Source: Teretinema zuelzerae
GTDB lineage: Bacteria; Spirochaetota; Spirochaetia; Treponematales; Treponemataceae
Direction of reading: 5' to 3'
Assembly (NCBI RefSeq): GCF_021021555.1
Contig: NZ_JAINWA010000001.1
Span: 434,001-498,000 of the forward strand
DNA length: 64,000 bases
The notes under the pieces were generated by a model that saw only the letters and a program-made list of their open reading frames with translations, searched no databases and was not told the origin of the DNA. The translations under genes and the position numbers were made by a program. Each line of letters opens with the position of its first letter. The first letter of the stretch is position 1. Shown here piece after piece: positions 24,972 to 34,233 of the stretch.

Positions 24972-25760
24972 ATGGCGGAGATTCTGGTCGGAACCTCCGG
25001 ATACGACTATCCGGAATGGCGGGGCGTTTTTTATCCCCAGGACTTGCCGAGAGATGAATTTCTCGCCTTCTATTCCGGTTATTTCAACGCGCTGGAAATC
25101 AATTACACCTATTACGGCATGCCCGAGGAACGCCAGATAGCCTCGATGGTGACCCGTTCCATGGGGCGCCTGCAATTTTCGGTAAAGGCGCATCAAAGCA
25201 TGACGCACAACGTTACCGTATCGGGATGGCGGGATTCTTCGCGCGCGTTCCGGGAAGCGCTTCTTCCCATGACGAACCGGGGCCTCCTGAAATCGGTCCT
25301 TCTCCAGTTTCCGCAGAGTTTTCACTACGCGCCCGACGAACGCCGGTACTTGGATAATCTGGTGGGCGAACTGCAGGGACTTCCGCTTGTTGCGGAGTTC
25401 AGGCATCGCTCATGGCAGAATAAGCGGGTTTGGGAAGGACTCGAAAAACGGGGAGTCGGCTGGTGCATCTGCGATATGCCCGAACTCAAAAACCTCCCCT
25501 CTTCCCTGCAGATAGTGACCGGAGGCGCGGCCTATCTGCGCTTCCATGGACGAAACGCAGGCTCCTGGTACGGGACGAACGCGCGGGACCGCTATGAATA
25601 CGACTATACGCAAAGCCAGTTGGAAACCTTTCTTCCTCTCGTCAACTCCGTAGCCGCGTCCTCCCGCCTCGTCCAGATATATTTTAACAATCACGCGAAG
25701 GGCCATGCGGTCGTGAACGCGCAAAAAATGAAAATTCTGACCCAGCAGAGTCCGGGTTGA
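24972..25760 (+). CDS. DUF72 family protein
   Basis: 262 residues, TIM-barrel-like DUF72 (YecE) family: ILVGTSGYDYPEWRGVFYP at the start, FSVKAHQSMTH, VLLQFPQSF, PLVAEFRHRSW and YLRFHGRN. Molecular function is unknown. The start codon lies 1 nt after the umuC stop, so it belongs to the SOS operon here. Confidence 0.9.
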   Translation: MAEILVGTSGYDYPEWRGVFYPQDLPRDEFLAFYSGYFNALEINYTYYGMPEERQIASMVTRSMGRLQFSVKAHQSMTHNVTVSGWRDSSRAFREALLPMTNRGLLKSVLLQFPQSFHYAPDERRYLDNLVGELQGLPLVAEFRHRSWQNKRVWEGLEKRGVGWCICDMPELKNLPSSLQIVTGGAAYLRFHGRNAGSWYGTNARDRYEYDYTQSQLETFLPLVNSVAASSRLVQIYFNNHAKGHAVVNAQKMKILTQQSPG

Positions 25761-25799
25761 ATCGCATAGAGGGCGATCAGAGACACAAGTTCACAATTC

Positions 25800-25876
25800 T
25801 TGACAGATAGCCTTGTGTGCATTATATTTGCCATTAGCAACTTTTGTTATTAGCAAATATTGTCAACAGCAAATAT
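25800..25876 (+). promoter_or_regulatory. Promoter with repeated ATTTGC/GCAAAT half-sites
   Basis: -35 TTGACA (25800-25805), 17-nt spacer, -10 TATATT (25823-25828). From the -10 onward TTGC/GCAA half-sites recur (TATATTTGC, TTAGCAA, TTAGCAAATATT, ACAGCAAATATA) within 55 bp. This is a likely operator for the MarR-family protein encoded just downstream. Confidence 0.6.
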
Positions 25877-25925
25877 AAACCAGTAACGAGAATCGCCGCA
25901 CAAGGCGGGAGGCATCGGAGGCTCA

Positions 25926-26315
25926 ATGATTGATCTTTGTTCCGTACGCAAAATACAGACGGCCCGCCGCCGCTTTGAAGTTCAACTTAAAACGACAACC
26001 GGACTCACCCTGAACGACGCCCTCTGCCTGTGTTCGATTTCTAAAGGAATCAGGGAGCCGGGAGCCCTTTCAAGGGAGCTCGAATTGTCGCCGTCCCGCC
26101 TTACGCGGATTCTGGACGCTCTGGAAGGCAGAGGAATGATCGAGAGGAAAACCTCTGACGAGGACCGGAGAAACGTAACGGTCGAACTGACGCCTGAAGG
26201 AACCAGACTGATTCAAAGCTATCAGTGCTCCGAGCTGGAACTGCCGCCCGAACTTGTATTTACGCAGGAGAAGGCGATACTTGAATTTAATGGGACGGAG
26301 TCCCGGGAGGAATAA
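25926..26315 (+). CDS. MarR-family transcriptional regulator
   Basis: 129 residues, winged helix-turn-helix: GALSRELELSPSRLTRILDA is the recognition region and MIERKTSDEDRRNVTVELT the wing, the hallmark of MarR. It ends one base before the CoA-disulfide reductase gene, so the two are an operon. Family members sense oxidants, phenolics or sulfur species. An AGGC/GGAGG-like site lies upstream of ATG 25926. Confidence 0.9.
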   Translation: MIDLCSVRKIQTARRRFEVQLKTTTGLTLNDALCLCSISKGIREPGALSRELELSPSRLTRILDALEGRGMIERKTSDEDRRNVTVELTPEGTRLIQSYQCSELELPPELVFTQEKAILEFNGTESREE

Positions 26316-28823
26316 ATGGCAACCTATGTAATAGTCGGAGGAGTAGCCGGAGGAGCGGGAACCGCCGCCCGGCTGAGAAGGCTCGATGAAAAGGCCGAGA
26401 TCATCATGTTCGAGCGGGGAGAACACATCAGCTTCGCGAACTGCGGACTCCCCTACTATGCCGGAGGCGTTATTACCGACCGTTCGCGTCTTTTCGTAAT
26501 GACCCCGGAGAAATTCAAGGAAGCGCTTAATGTGGAAGCCAAGGTTCGCCACGAAGTAGTTTCGATCAACAGGAACGAAAAAACCGTCAAGGTGAAAAAC
26601 CTCGCGACCGGAAGCGAATACGAACAGGCCTACGACGCGCTCATTCTCAGCCCCGGAGCCTCTCCCGTCAAACCGCCCATTCCGGGCATCGACGATCCCG
26701 ACATCATGAGCCTCAGATCAGTGTCGGACATCGACCGCATCAAGACCCGCATCGACCGCGAGGACACAAAAAGCGCGGTAGTCGTCGGAGCCGGCTTCAT
26801 CGGCCTTGAAATGGCGGAAAACCTTAAGGAACGCGGCCTGGACGTCACTGTCGTCGAAGCTCTCGATCAGGTGATGAACGTGATCGATTACGATATGGCG
26901 GCGATCGTGCAGCAGCATCTGCGGGATAAAGACATACGACTGAAACTAAAGGACGGAGTATCCTCGTTCGCCCGCAAAGGATCGATTCTGGAAATCACCC
27001 TGTCCTCGGGAACAGTCCTGAAAACCGACATGGTGATTCTTTCCATCGGAGTGCGGCCCGACACCGCTCTCGCCCGCGAAGCCGGCCTCGAAGTCGCTCA
27101 AAACGGAGCCATCAAGGTCGACGAGTTCTTCGCCACGTCGGATCCTTCGATTCGGGCGGTCGGCGACGCGATCGAGTTTAGAAGCCCGCTCACCGGACTG
27201 CCCGTCACCGTGCCCCTCGCCGGACCCGCGAACAAGCAGGCCCGCCTGTGCGCGGACAACATCGTGAAAGGAAACACGCGCCCCTACGGCGGAACCATCG
27301 CGACAAGCATCGCGAAAATATTCGACATCACCGTCGCTTCCACAGGACTCACCGGCAAAAATCTCGAGCGCGCGGGACTTCCCTGGGCCGAGGCGGTAAC
27401 CCACTCGGGAAGCCATGCAGGCTACTACCCGAACTCCTTGCAGATCGCGGTGAAGATTCTCTACCATCCTGAAACAGGAAAGCTCTGGGGAGCCCAGGCG
27501 GTCGGTTTCGACGGAGCGGACAAGCGGATAGACGTGCTTGCGGCATACATCAAAAAAGAAGGCACGGTGCACGACCTTGCTGAATTCGAGCAGGCGTACG
27601 CGCCCCCGTTCTCGAGCGCGAAGGATCCGATCAACATGGTCGGCTTTATTGCGGAAAACGCTCTCGATAAGCTCACCCGGACGATAACCTGGAAGGAAGC
27701 GGAAGCGCTCAGGAAGAACGGAGCCTTCATGCTTGATGTGCGGACTAAGGAGGAATTCGACCTCGGTTCGATTCCCGGAGCCGTGCTCATACCGAATACA
27801 GAACTGAGAAACCGGCTTGCTGAAGTTCCGAAGGACAGGGAAATCGTCGTGAACTGCGGAATGGGCTTGCGCGGATATCTTGCAGAGCGGATTCTGCGGG
27901 AGAACGGGTACGCGCGCGTATCCAACCTTACCGGAGGATACAAGACATGGAAGGCTGCGACTCTTGAAGTCGAGTATCTGACGAATCCTCCCGCTCAGAC
28001 AGAGGCCGCTCATGCACAGCCGGCCCTCTTCGATAAAAACGCACAAGTTATAGAGGAAGACGGAAGCCCGCGACGGCACGGCAACGAAAAGGCGATCGTG
28101 ATCGACGCGTGCGGCCTTCAGTGTCCCGGCCCCATCATCAGGCTCAAACAGGAAGCGGGAAACATGGAAAGCGGCGACCGCATCCGCATCCAGGCCACCG
28201 ATCCGGGATTCGCCCGGGACGTGAAAGCATGGTGCTCGCTCACCGGAAACGAGCTCATCTCTCTGACGTCCGAATCCGGAAAGATCGACGCCGTCATCGA
28301 AAAGGGCGGACCGAAACCGGTTCTTTCCGGACGTTCGGCCGCGGCCGCGCCGCTTTCCGGCGCGACCCTCATCGTATTCTCCAACGACTTCGACAAGGCT
28401 CTCGCTTCCTTCGTTCTGGCGAACGGAGCGGCGGCAACCGGAAAGGACGTCACCATGTTCTTCACCTTCTGGGGTCTTTCCGTCTTACGGAAGAAGCATC
28501 CCGGCCGGGTTAAAAAGGATGTGATGGGAAAAATGTTCGGCGCGATGCTTCCGGCCCACATGGGCAAGCTATCCCTTTCGTCGATGAACTTCGCCGGCAT
28601 GGGGCCGGTCATGATGAAAACGCGGATGAAGCAAAAGCATGTCGACCAGCTTGAATCGATGGTGTCCCAGGCCCGCATGGCCGGCATCCGCATGGTCGCC
28701 TGCCAAATGTCGATGGACATCATGGGAATAACGAAGGAAGAGCTGATCGACGGCGTGGAAATCGGCGGAGTCGCAACCTACATGGAAGCGGCGTCCGCCA
28801 GCGGCGTGAATCTGTTCGTATAA
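26316..28823 (+). CDS. CoA-disulfide reductase-rhodanese-TusA-DsrE fusion
   Basis: 835 residues with four domains. Residues 1-445 are an FAD/NAD(P)H CoA-disulfide reductase/NADH oxidase, with the active Cys43 in SFANCGLPYY and two dinucleotide folds (IVGGVAGGAGTAARLRRL, VVGAGFIGLEMAENL). Residues ~455-555 are a rhodanese with the catalytic Cys in VNCGMGLRG. Residues ~590-665 are TusA/SirA (IDACGLQCPGPIIRLK), and residues ~685-835 are a DsrE/F-like domain (MFFTFWGLSVLRKK). Together they should handle persulfide or CoA-persulfide reduction and sulfur relay in the cytosol. It is controlled with the upstream MarR gene. Confidence 0.93.
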   Translation: MATYVIVGGVAGGAGTAARLRRLDEKAEIIMFERGEHISFANCGLPYYAGGVITDRSRLFVMTPEKFKEALNVEAKVRHEVVSINRNEKTVKVKNLATGSEYEQAYDALILSPGASPVKPPIPGIDDPDIMSLRSVSDIDRIKTRIDREDTKSAVVVGAGFIGLEMAENLKERGLDVTVVEALDQVMNVIDYDMAAIVQQHLRDKDIRLKLKDGVSSFARKGSILEITLSSGTVLKTDMVILSIGVRPDTALAREAGLEVAQNGAIKVDEFFATSDPSIRAVGDAIEFRSPLTGLPVTVPLAGPANKQARLCADNIVKGNTRPYGGTIATSIAKIFDITVASTGLTGKNLERAGLPWAEAVTHSGSHAGYYPNSLQIAVKILYHPETGKLWGAQAVGFDGADKRIDVLAAYIKKEGTVHDLAEFEQAYAPPFSSAKDPINMVGFIAENALDKLTRTITWKEAEALRKNGAFMLDVRTKEEFDLGSIPGAVLIPNTELRNRLAEVPKDREIVVNCGMGLRGYLAERILRENGYARVSNLTGGYKTWKAATLEVEYLTNPPAQTEAAHAQPALFDKNAQVIEEDGSPRRHGNEKAIVIDACGLQCPGPIIRLKQEAGNMESGDRIRIQATDPGFARDVKAWCSLTGNELISLTSESGKIDAVIEKGGPKPVLSGRSAAAAPLSGATLIVFSNDFDKALASFVLANGAAATGKDVTMFFTFWGLSVLRKKHPGRVKKDVMGKMFGAMLPAHMGKLSLSSMNFAGMGPVMMKTRMKQKHVDQLESMVSQARMAGIRMVACQMSMDIMGITKEELIDGVEIGGVATYMEAASASGVNLFV

Positions 28824-28833
28824 AGGGGCGGCC

Positions 28834-31800
28834 CTACATTCTGTAGCGTTCCGCGCGTTCTTTCAGGACGCGCGAACGCTCGGGATCGCCCTGTTTCTCG
28901 GCAATGAGTGACGCCAGCTGAAACACGTCGTACCCGATTTCCGGCTCTATAGTCGCCGGATCGAATCCGTCGAGTATCTCTGAAGATTCCCCGTGCCGGC
29001 CCTCGTCGAAAAGTTTCAGGGCCCGCGACCACCGCGAGAGCGCCGTGGCGTTGTCGAAACCGCAGGCTCCGCGGCGGCATACGTACCAGCTGGGCATCAT
29101 ACCCTTTCCCTTCACGGCTCTTCCCGGCCGTTCCAGCACCGAGAACGATCCTTCAATCTGCTTCGCGATCTTTTCCGAAACAGTGAGCCCCATCGGTACG
29201 GAGAGGGCTTCCAGACGGAAGGCGGTATTCACCGTATCGCCGAAAATATCGAATATATATTTCTTCACTCCGACTACGCCGCCGACCACCGGGCCGATAT
29301 CGATTCCGATGCGGACCTCCAGGGGATTCCGTGAGCCTTTGTTCCGCGCTTCAAGATAATCGAGCATGTCCAGAGCGGCGTTCACGATTTTCACCGAACA
29401 CTCGTCGTCCTGGGTCATCATGCCGCAGCAGGCGAGGTACCCGTCTCCGATCGTCTTTATCCGCTCGCAGTTCCTTTTTTCCATGATTTCGTCGAAGGCG
29501 GTGAACAAATCGTTCAGCTCGCAGATCACTTCGTCCGGAGTGCGGCTTTCGGCCCAGGGAGTAAATCCGACGATGTCGGCGAAAAGGACGGCGGTTTTTC
29601 CGTACACATGGGGAGTTGCGCTGCCGGTATTTTTGAGCTCTCTCACAACGGCTGGAGGGAGTATGTTGTGCAGAAGCGACTCGTTTTTTTTCTGCTCCTG
29701 ATCGAGCTCTGCAGTCCGTTCCTGCACGAGCCGGTTCAATTCCCGGGCGCGACGGTTCAATCTGCGCACGCGGAGAAGGGCTCCGAGAAAGCCGACCGCG
29801 ATCAGAAAGGCGGCCAACAAAAGATAAAAGGGGACGGTTTGCCAGAAGAAGGGAAGCTTGCGGAAACGCATCTCGGCTCCCGCCTCGTTTACCACTCCGT
29901 CGTTGTTTTTCGCCTTTACCCGGAACCGATAATCGCCCGGGGGAAGGTTCGTATAGCCGATCTCCCTGGCGACGTCCGCGGAAATCCAGTCCTTGTCGTA
30001 CCCTTCCAGCATATAGTCGAAGCGGACGCGCTGGGGAACCACGAAACTCAGAGCCGTGTAGTGGAAGGTCACGCGCCTGGACGAGGCGGGAAGAATCAGA
30101 GCGAACGTATCGTCGCGCCCCGGAGCCCAGTCGGCCGTATCCGCCGGTATAAAGGTTTCGCCGTCGAGGAGAACCTTTTCAATGCGGACGGGGGGAGGCA
30201 GCATATTGTGGGCCACCGACTGGGGGTTATAGATGGAAAGGCCCTTGAGGGTCGGGAAATAGGCGATGCCGAATTCGTTTATATAGGACCAGGCGTTTGC
30301 CGAAAGCTGTCCGGCGAGGCCGTCGAGGCGGTCGAAGCTCCGCGCCCCCGCGATGACGAAGCCCCGCTGAGCGGCTTCCGCGAGCTCTTCGGCGGAGACG
30401 AGGAACACCTTCCGCCCGGTAACGATCCAAAGCATGCCGCGCTTATCCTCGAGAATCTCGAAGACGCTTTCGGAGGAAAGGCCGAGGGCCGAATCCGCCG
30501 GGATGAAGGACTCGCCGGTATACAGGCTTAAACCGTCAGAGGTGCAGGCCCACACATTGCCGAGGCTGTCCTCGAGAACGCGGAACACGACATTGCCGGC
30601 CAGCCCGTTCCCGGTATTGAAGGTCGTAAAACGGCCGTTCTCCAGAACGGAGACGCCGCCGCCGTCGGTTCCCAGCCACATCCTGCCGGAAGAATCCTCC
30701 AGCGCGCAGAGAATGAACAGATTCGGAAGGCCGGAATCGGTTCCGTAGGGAAACACCAGTCCGTCCGCAACGACGACGGGACCGGCGGTCGTTCCTATCC
30801 ACAGGCTTCCCGAACGGGTGCGCGCGGAAAACCTGACGCGGTTCGTCGGAAGGCCGTCTTTTACCGTCAGCGTCTCCACGCCTCCGTCGGGCCTGAAAAA
30901 GAGGAGGCCCTTATCGGAATAGGTGGCGAAAACCAGCGACGAATCGACGTCCATACGCACCTGGCGGATCCGGATGCCCTTGAGGCTCTTCACCAGATCG
31001 TCGACGGCCCGGCGGCGCGCCGGATCGCTGTGGTAGGGATCGGTCGACGAAGGAAAGAACGAAACGCCCTCGTCCGTGGCTATCCACAAGCTTCTCCATT
31101 TATCCTCGGTAACGCCGTTGACCGCGTCGCTGACCAGGCCGTCGACGCGCGAGATATTCATGAATTTGCCCTGGCTGAATTTTACCAAACCGCCGCGTTC
31201 GGTTCCCACCCAGACGTTCCCCTCGCGGTCGCGGCACAGGGACGACACGACATTGCTGGGCAGCCCGTCGGCTTCGGAAAAGGAGCTCACGGCGTCGCCC
31301 GAGAGGGTGAGAATGCCGCGGTCGGTCGCTATCCACACCGTTCCGCCGGATTCCGCGAAAAACGCGTTAATGCTCGAACCGCGGAGGAAATCGGGCTCGA
31401 TGATCTTGCGCACCTCGTTGCGGGAAACGAGCACAATCTGGCCGGAGCTCGTGCCGAGCCACAGCTGTCCGCTTACGTCCATCCAGGCGGCGGAAAAAGA
31501 CCACTTGCCGAGCCCCTGCTCGTCAAGATAGGGAACTGCGGCCTTCGGCGTGATGAGCCTGAGGCCGGGAATATTCGAACCGACGATGACAGTGCCGTCG
31601 TGGAGGGGAAGTATGAAATTCGCGATGCCGAAGGAGCGGTCTCCGGTTCCGGGAGCGGGCACGAAACGCCCGTCCTTCAAGCTCGAAACCCCGTTCGCGG
31701 TTCCCACCCACACTGTGCCGTCGTTTGCGAAGGCAATCGAACGAACCGAAAGATCGGGCAGACCCTCTTCAAGCCCGTAGCGGACGAAAACGCCGTTTCT

Positions 31801-32145
31801 GCGCTCGTAGAGGCCCGCGGTGTTCGTGCCTACCCAAAGCGCCCCGTCGGGAGCGACTTTCAGCACGCGCGCGGAGCGGCCGGTGAAGCCGCCTTCCTGC
31901 GGAGTCATCACCGTGAAGGTTTCGCCGTCGAATCGGACGAGCCCGTCGTATGAAGCGAGCCAGACATAGCCGAAACTGTCCTGGGCGACATCGAGGATCG
32001 TATCGGAGGGCAGTCCCTCGCGGTCGGTCCATACGGTCATGACATGACGGGAAAGGCCTGATTCCTGCTCGGCCGCTGAAAGCGGCGCAAGAACGGCAAA
32101 AAAGAGAACGCCGAGGATAACGGAAAAATGAAGGGCTTTTTTCAT
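28834..32145 (-). CDS. Beta-propeller sensor adenylate cyclase
   Basis: 1103 residues. A signal peptide (1-24, SVILGVLFFAVLAPLSA) is followed by ~14 two-component-regulator propeller repeats (LWVGTNTAGLYERR type, residues ~45-640), a Y_Y_Y domain (~680-745), one membrane segment (~755-780), a short coiled coil, and a class III cyclase (~840-1010: VLFADIVGFTPWAESRT, IKTIGDGYLACCG, VRIGIDIGPVVGG, FDIFGDTVN). The Lys in IKTIGD and Asp in FGDTVN favour ATP over GTP. Propeller plus Y_Y_Y usually feeds histidine kinases; here the output is cAMP. The C-terminal ~90 residues look TPR-like. Extracytoplasmic sensing of sugars is a guess from the propeller family. Confidence 0.9.
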   Translation of the reverse strand: MKKALHFSVILGVLFFAVLAPLSAAEQESGLSRHVMTVWTDREGLPSDTILDVAQDSFGYVWLASYDGLVRFDGETFTVMTPQEGGFTGRSARVLKVAPDGALWVGTNTAGLYERRNGVFVRYGLEEGLPDLSVRSIAFANDGTVWVGTANGVSSLKDGRFVPAPGTGDRSFGIANFILPLHDGTVIVGSNIPGLRLITPKAAVPYLDEQGLGKWSFSAAWMDVSGQLWLGTSSGQIVLVSRNEVRKIIEPDFLRGSSINAFFAESGGTVWIATDRGILTLSGDAVSSFSEADGLPSNVVSSLCRDREGNVWVGTERGGLVKFSQGKFMNISRVDGLVSDAVNGVTEDKWRSLWIATDEGVSFFPSSTDPYHSDPARRRAVDDLVKSLKGIRIRQVRMDVDSSLVFATYSDKGLLFFRPDGGVETLTVKDGLPTNRVRFSARTRSGSLWIGTTAGPVVVADGLVFPYGTDSGLPNLFILCALEDSSGRMWLGTDGGGVSVLENGRFTTFNTGNGLAGNVVFRVLEDSLGNVWACTSDGLSLYTGESFIPADSALGLSSESVFEILEDKRGMLWIVTGRKVFLVSAEELAEAAQRGFVIAGARSFDRLDGLAGQLSANAWSYINEFGIAYFPTLKGLSIYNPQSVAHNMLPPPVRIEKVLLDGETFIPADTADWAPGRDDTFALILPASSRRVTFHYTALSFVVPQRVRFDYMLEGYDKDWISADVAREIGYTNLPPGDYRFRVKAKNNDGVVNEAGAEMRFRKLPFFWQTVPFYLLLAAFLIAVGFLGALLRVRRLNRRARELNRLVQERTAELDQEQKKNESLLHNILPPAVVRELKNTGSATPHVYGKTAVLFADIVGFTPWAESRTPDEVICELNDLFTAFDEIMEKRNCERIKTIGDGYLACCGMMTQDDECSVKIVNAALDMLDYLEARNKGSRNPLEVRIGIDIGPVVGGVVGVKKYIFDIFGDTVNTAFRLEALSVPMGLTVSEKIAKQIEGSFSVLERPGRAVKGKGMMPSWYVCRRGACGFDNATALSRWSRALKLFDEGRHGESSEILDGFDPATIEPEIGYDVFQLASLIAEKQGDPERSRVLKERAERYRM

Positions 32146-32151
32146 GCCCTC

Positions 32152-32180
32152 AGTATAGGACCTGCCCTTCGTTTGGACAA
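32152..32180 (-). promoter_or_regulatory. Promoter, near-leaderless start
   Basis: Minus-strand -35 TTGTCC (32175-32180), 17-nt spacer, -10 TATACT (32152-32157), and the ATG at 32145, only 6 nt after the -10. Confidence 0.65.
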
Positions 32181-32181
32181 C

Positions 32182-34122
32182 CTATTTTCTCGAACTTCCC
32201 CGCCGGCCGTCCTTCAATCTGATGTTTCGGGCCTTCTCCGCGTGGAGGGTTTCCATCTCGGGAACGCCTAGAATCCGGTACATCGAAGCGACCTCGTCCC
32301 AGCCCCGGGGATCTTTCGGCCACTTGTCGACCACGATCCTGAATACCTCCAGGGCTCCCTTCGCGTCGCCTTTTTTAGCCTGGAGCCGTCCTTCGATCAG
32401 GAGGCTTTCAACGTCGGGAGCAAAGGCCTGATTGGCCTGATGAGCGAGGGTGAAGGCGTTCGCAGTTTCCCCCATGCGGTCGAGGCACCACAACAGGCAG
32501 GACAGAAGAGCCCTGTCGTCGGGACGGGCGCGCAGGAGATTGCGGTAGATGATCGCGGCCTTGCCGTACTGGCCGGCCCTCCTGCGATACAGGGCGATTG
32601 CGCGGGAAGACTCCGCGGACGGCTCATGGGAAGCGACCAGCTCAAGCTGATCGGCCGCGTCGGCCCATTTCCCGGCCGAAGCGAGCGCGTCGGCATGCTC
32701 CCGGCGGATCGCGGAATTATCGGGCCAGGTTTCAAGATAGGCGCGCTGAGATTCAAGAAGGTCGTCGATCGAATCAAGCTCTTCGCAGCAGGCTATCAAG
32801 CCCAGGAAGGCTTCCTCGTTCCCGGGATCTCCGTCCAGCACCTTGCGGTACCAGCCGATCGCGAGCTCGGGAAGGGAAAGGCGGAAATACACCCGCGCGA
32901 GGGCGGAAATCAATTCGGGAAGCGGACCTTGCTCGAGCACCAGTTTTTGCAGACCGGGAAGGACGGTTTCAGGATTTTCGTCGAGGTTTGCGTCGCAGAG
33001 GGCCTGATAGTAGGCGATGAACTGAGGGTCGCAGCCCGCGCGCGCGGCTCCGGGAAGCTCAGCCTTCAGATCGGTCCACGCGCCCTGTTCGGCGAAGAGC
33101 ATTAAAACGCCGTAGCGGGCGGAAGGGTTTTCCTTGTCGAGGGAGACAGCCTTGCGGAAATGGTTGAGGGCGCCGTCGAAATTCCCGAGATTCCGCTGGG
33201 CCTCGCCCATGAGCGCGTGGATCAACGGATCGCTCCCCCATTTCTTGATGTGAAGCCGGCCCGCGCGCGCGGCAGGAGCCCATTCGCCCCGGTCCACGTG
33301 GTTGCGCACTATCCTGAGGCTGATATCCTTTCCGGTCGGCTCGTCGCTTCCCGGGAAGCCTCCCAGACTCTCGATCAGCGGATAGGCGGCCTCCGCGTTT
33401 CCGGACTCGAAAAGGGCCGCGACAATATACCACTGCAGGGTCGGGTCGTCCGGAGAGAACTCGCCGGCCGCCTCGTACTGGCCGATCGCTTCCGCGTAGT
33501 AGCCCAGATCGCGCAGGCAGTGGGCAAGGTAGACTCGCGGCAAAACGCCGTCTATATCGTTGTTGATCAGATAGGTGAACATCTGGCGGGCCAAATCCGC
33601 CTCTCCCTTGCGGAGCAGGCGCACGGCTTCCACGAACAAAGCGTTGCGGTATCCCTGATTGAGCCGCTCGTCGTCCGGCGCGAGGGAAAGCGCCTCCTCG
33701 AAGACCGAACGCGCGAGCGAAGGGCGCTTGGCGCGCAGGCATGCGCTTCCAAGAAGGGCGCGCGCGTCGACGGAGTCGGGATTGAGCGATATGCTTTTGC
33801 GGAGCGCCCGTATCGCGCGCTCGGAATCTCCGGCGGCGAGGCAGGACCTTCCGTAAAAAAACCAGCCTGCAGGATCTTCGGGAACAAGGCCCAGATACGA
33901 GCGGAAATTTGCCATGGCCCGGTCCGGCAGGCCCTGGGCGTGAAGGGAGCGCGCGAGGTAGAGATACACCTCAGGATGAGCTTCGGATTCTTTAGACGGA
34001 AAGCCCTCCGCTACGCCGCAGGCCGCGAGTTTTTCAAGTATCGTCGTAGCTTTCGAATAATCGCGGTTTTGTCCGGCTTTCAGGGCAAGGGAGAATTGTT
34101 TTTTGAAGCTGTTATTATCCAT
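32182..34122 (-). CDS. TPR-repeat protein
   Basis: 646 residues, nearly all tetratricopeptide repeats, for example AWFFYGRSCLAAGDSERAIR and SVDARALLGSACLRAKRPSL. No signal peptide or membrane segment, so probably a cytoplasmic scaffold. A -10 TATACT lies 12 nt before the start and no strong ribosome binding site is visible. It lies 36 nt upstream of the cyclase gene on the same strand. Confidence 0.85.
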   Translation of the reverse strand: MDNNSFKKQFSLALKAGQNRDYSKATTILEKLAACGVAEGFPSKESEAHPEVYLYLARSLHAQGLPDRAMANFRSYLGLVPEDPAGWFFYGRSCLAAGDSERAIRALRKSISLNPDSVDARALLGSACLRAKRPSLARSVFEEALSLAPDDERLNQGYRNALFVEAVRLLRKGEADLARQMFTYLINNDIDGVLPRVYLAHCLRDLGYYAEAIGQYEAAGEFSPDDPTLQWYIVAALFESGNAEAAYPLIESLGGFPGSDEPTGKDISLRIVRNHVDRGEWAPAARAGRLHIKKWGSDPLIHALMGEAQRNLGNFDGALNHFRKAVSLDKENPSARYGVLMLFAEQGAWTDLKAELPGAARAGCDPQFIAYYQALCDANLDENPETVLPGLQKLVLEQGPLPELISALARVYFRLSLPELAIGWYRKVLDGDPGNEEAFLGLIACCEELDSIDDLLESQRAYLETWPDNSAIRREHADALASAGKWADAADQLELVASHEPSAESSRAIALYRRRAGQYGKAAIIYRNLLRARPDDRALLSCLLWCLDRMGETANAFTLAHQANQAFAPDVESLLIEGRLQAKKGDAKGALEVFRIVVDKWPKDPRGWDEVASMYRILGVPEMETLHAEKARNIRLKDGRRGSSRK

Positions 34123-34153
34123 ACGCGTTGAGGGAGTATACCATAGATGAGTG

Positions 34154-34193
34154 CAAAAAAAAGGGCCGGGTCTCCGTTTAAGAGAGCCGGCCC
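34154..34193 (-). terminator. pta terminator
   Basis: GGGCCGG/CCGGCCC stem with an inner TCTC/GAGA pairing, and T-run on the minus strand (34154-34162). It follows pta. Confidence 0.8.
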
Positions 34194-34233
34194 CTGAAGA
34201 TTCGGCGTTTTTTAGGCCGAACGATTCAGCTTG

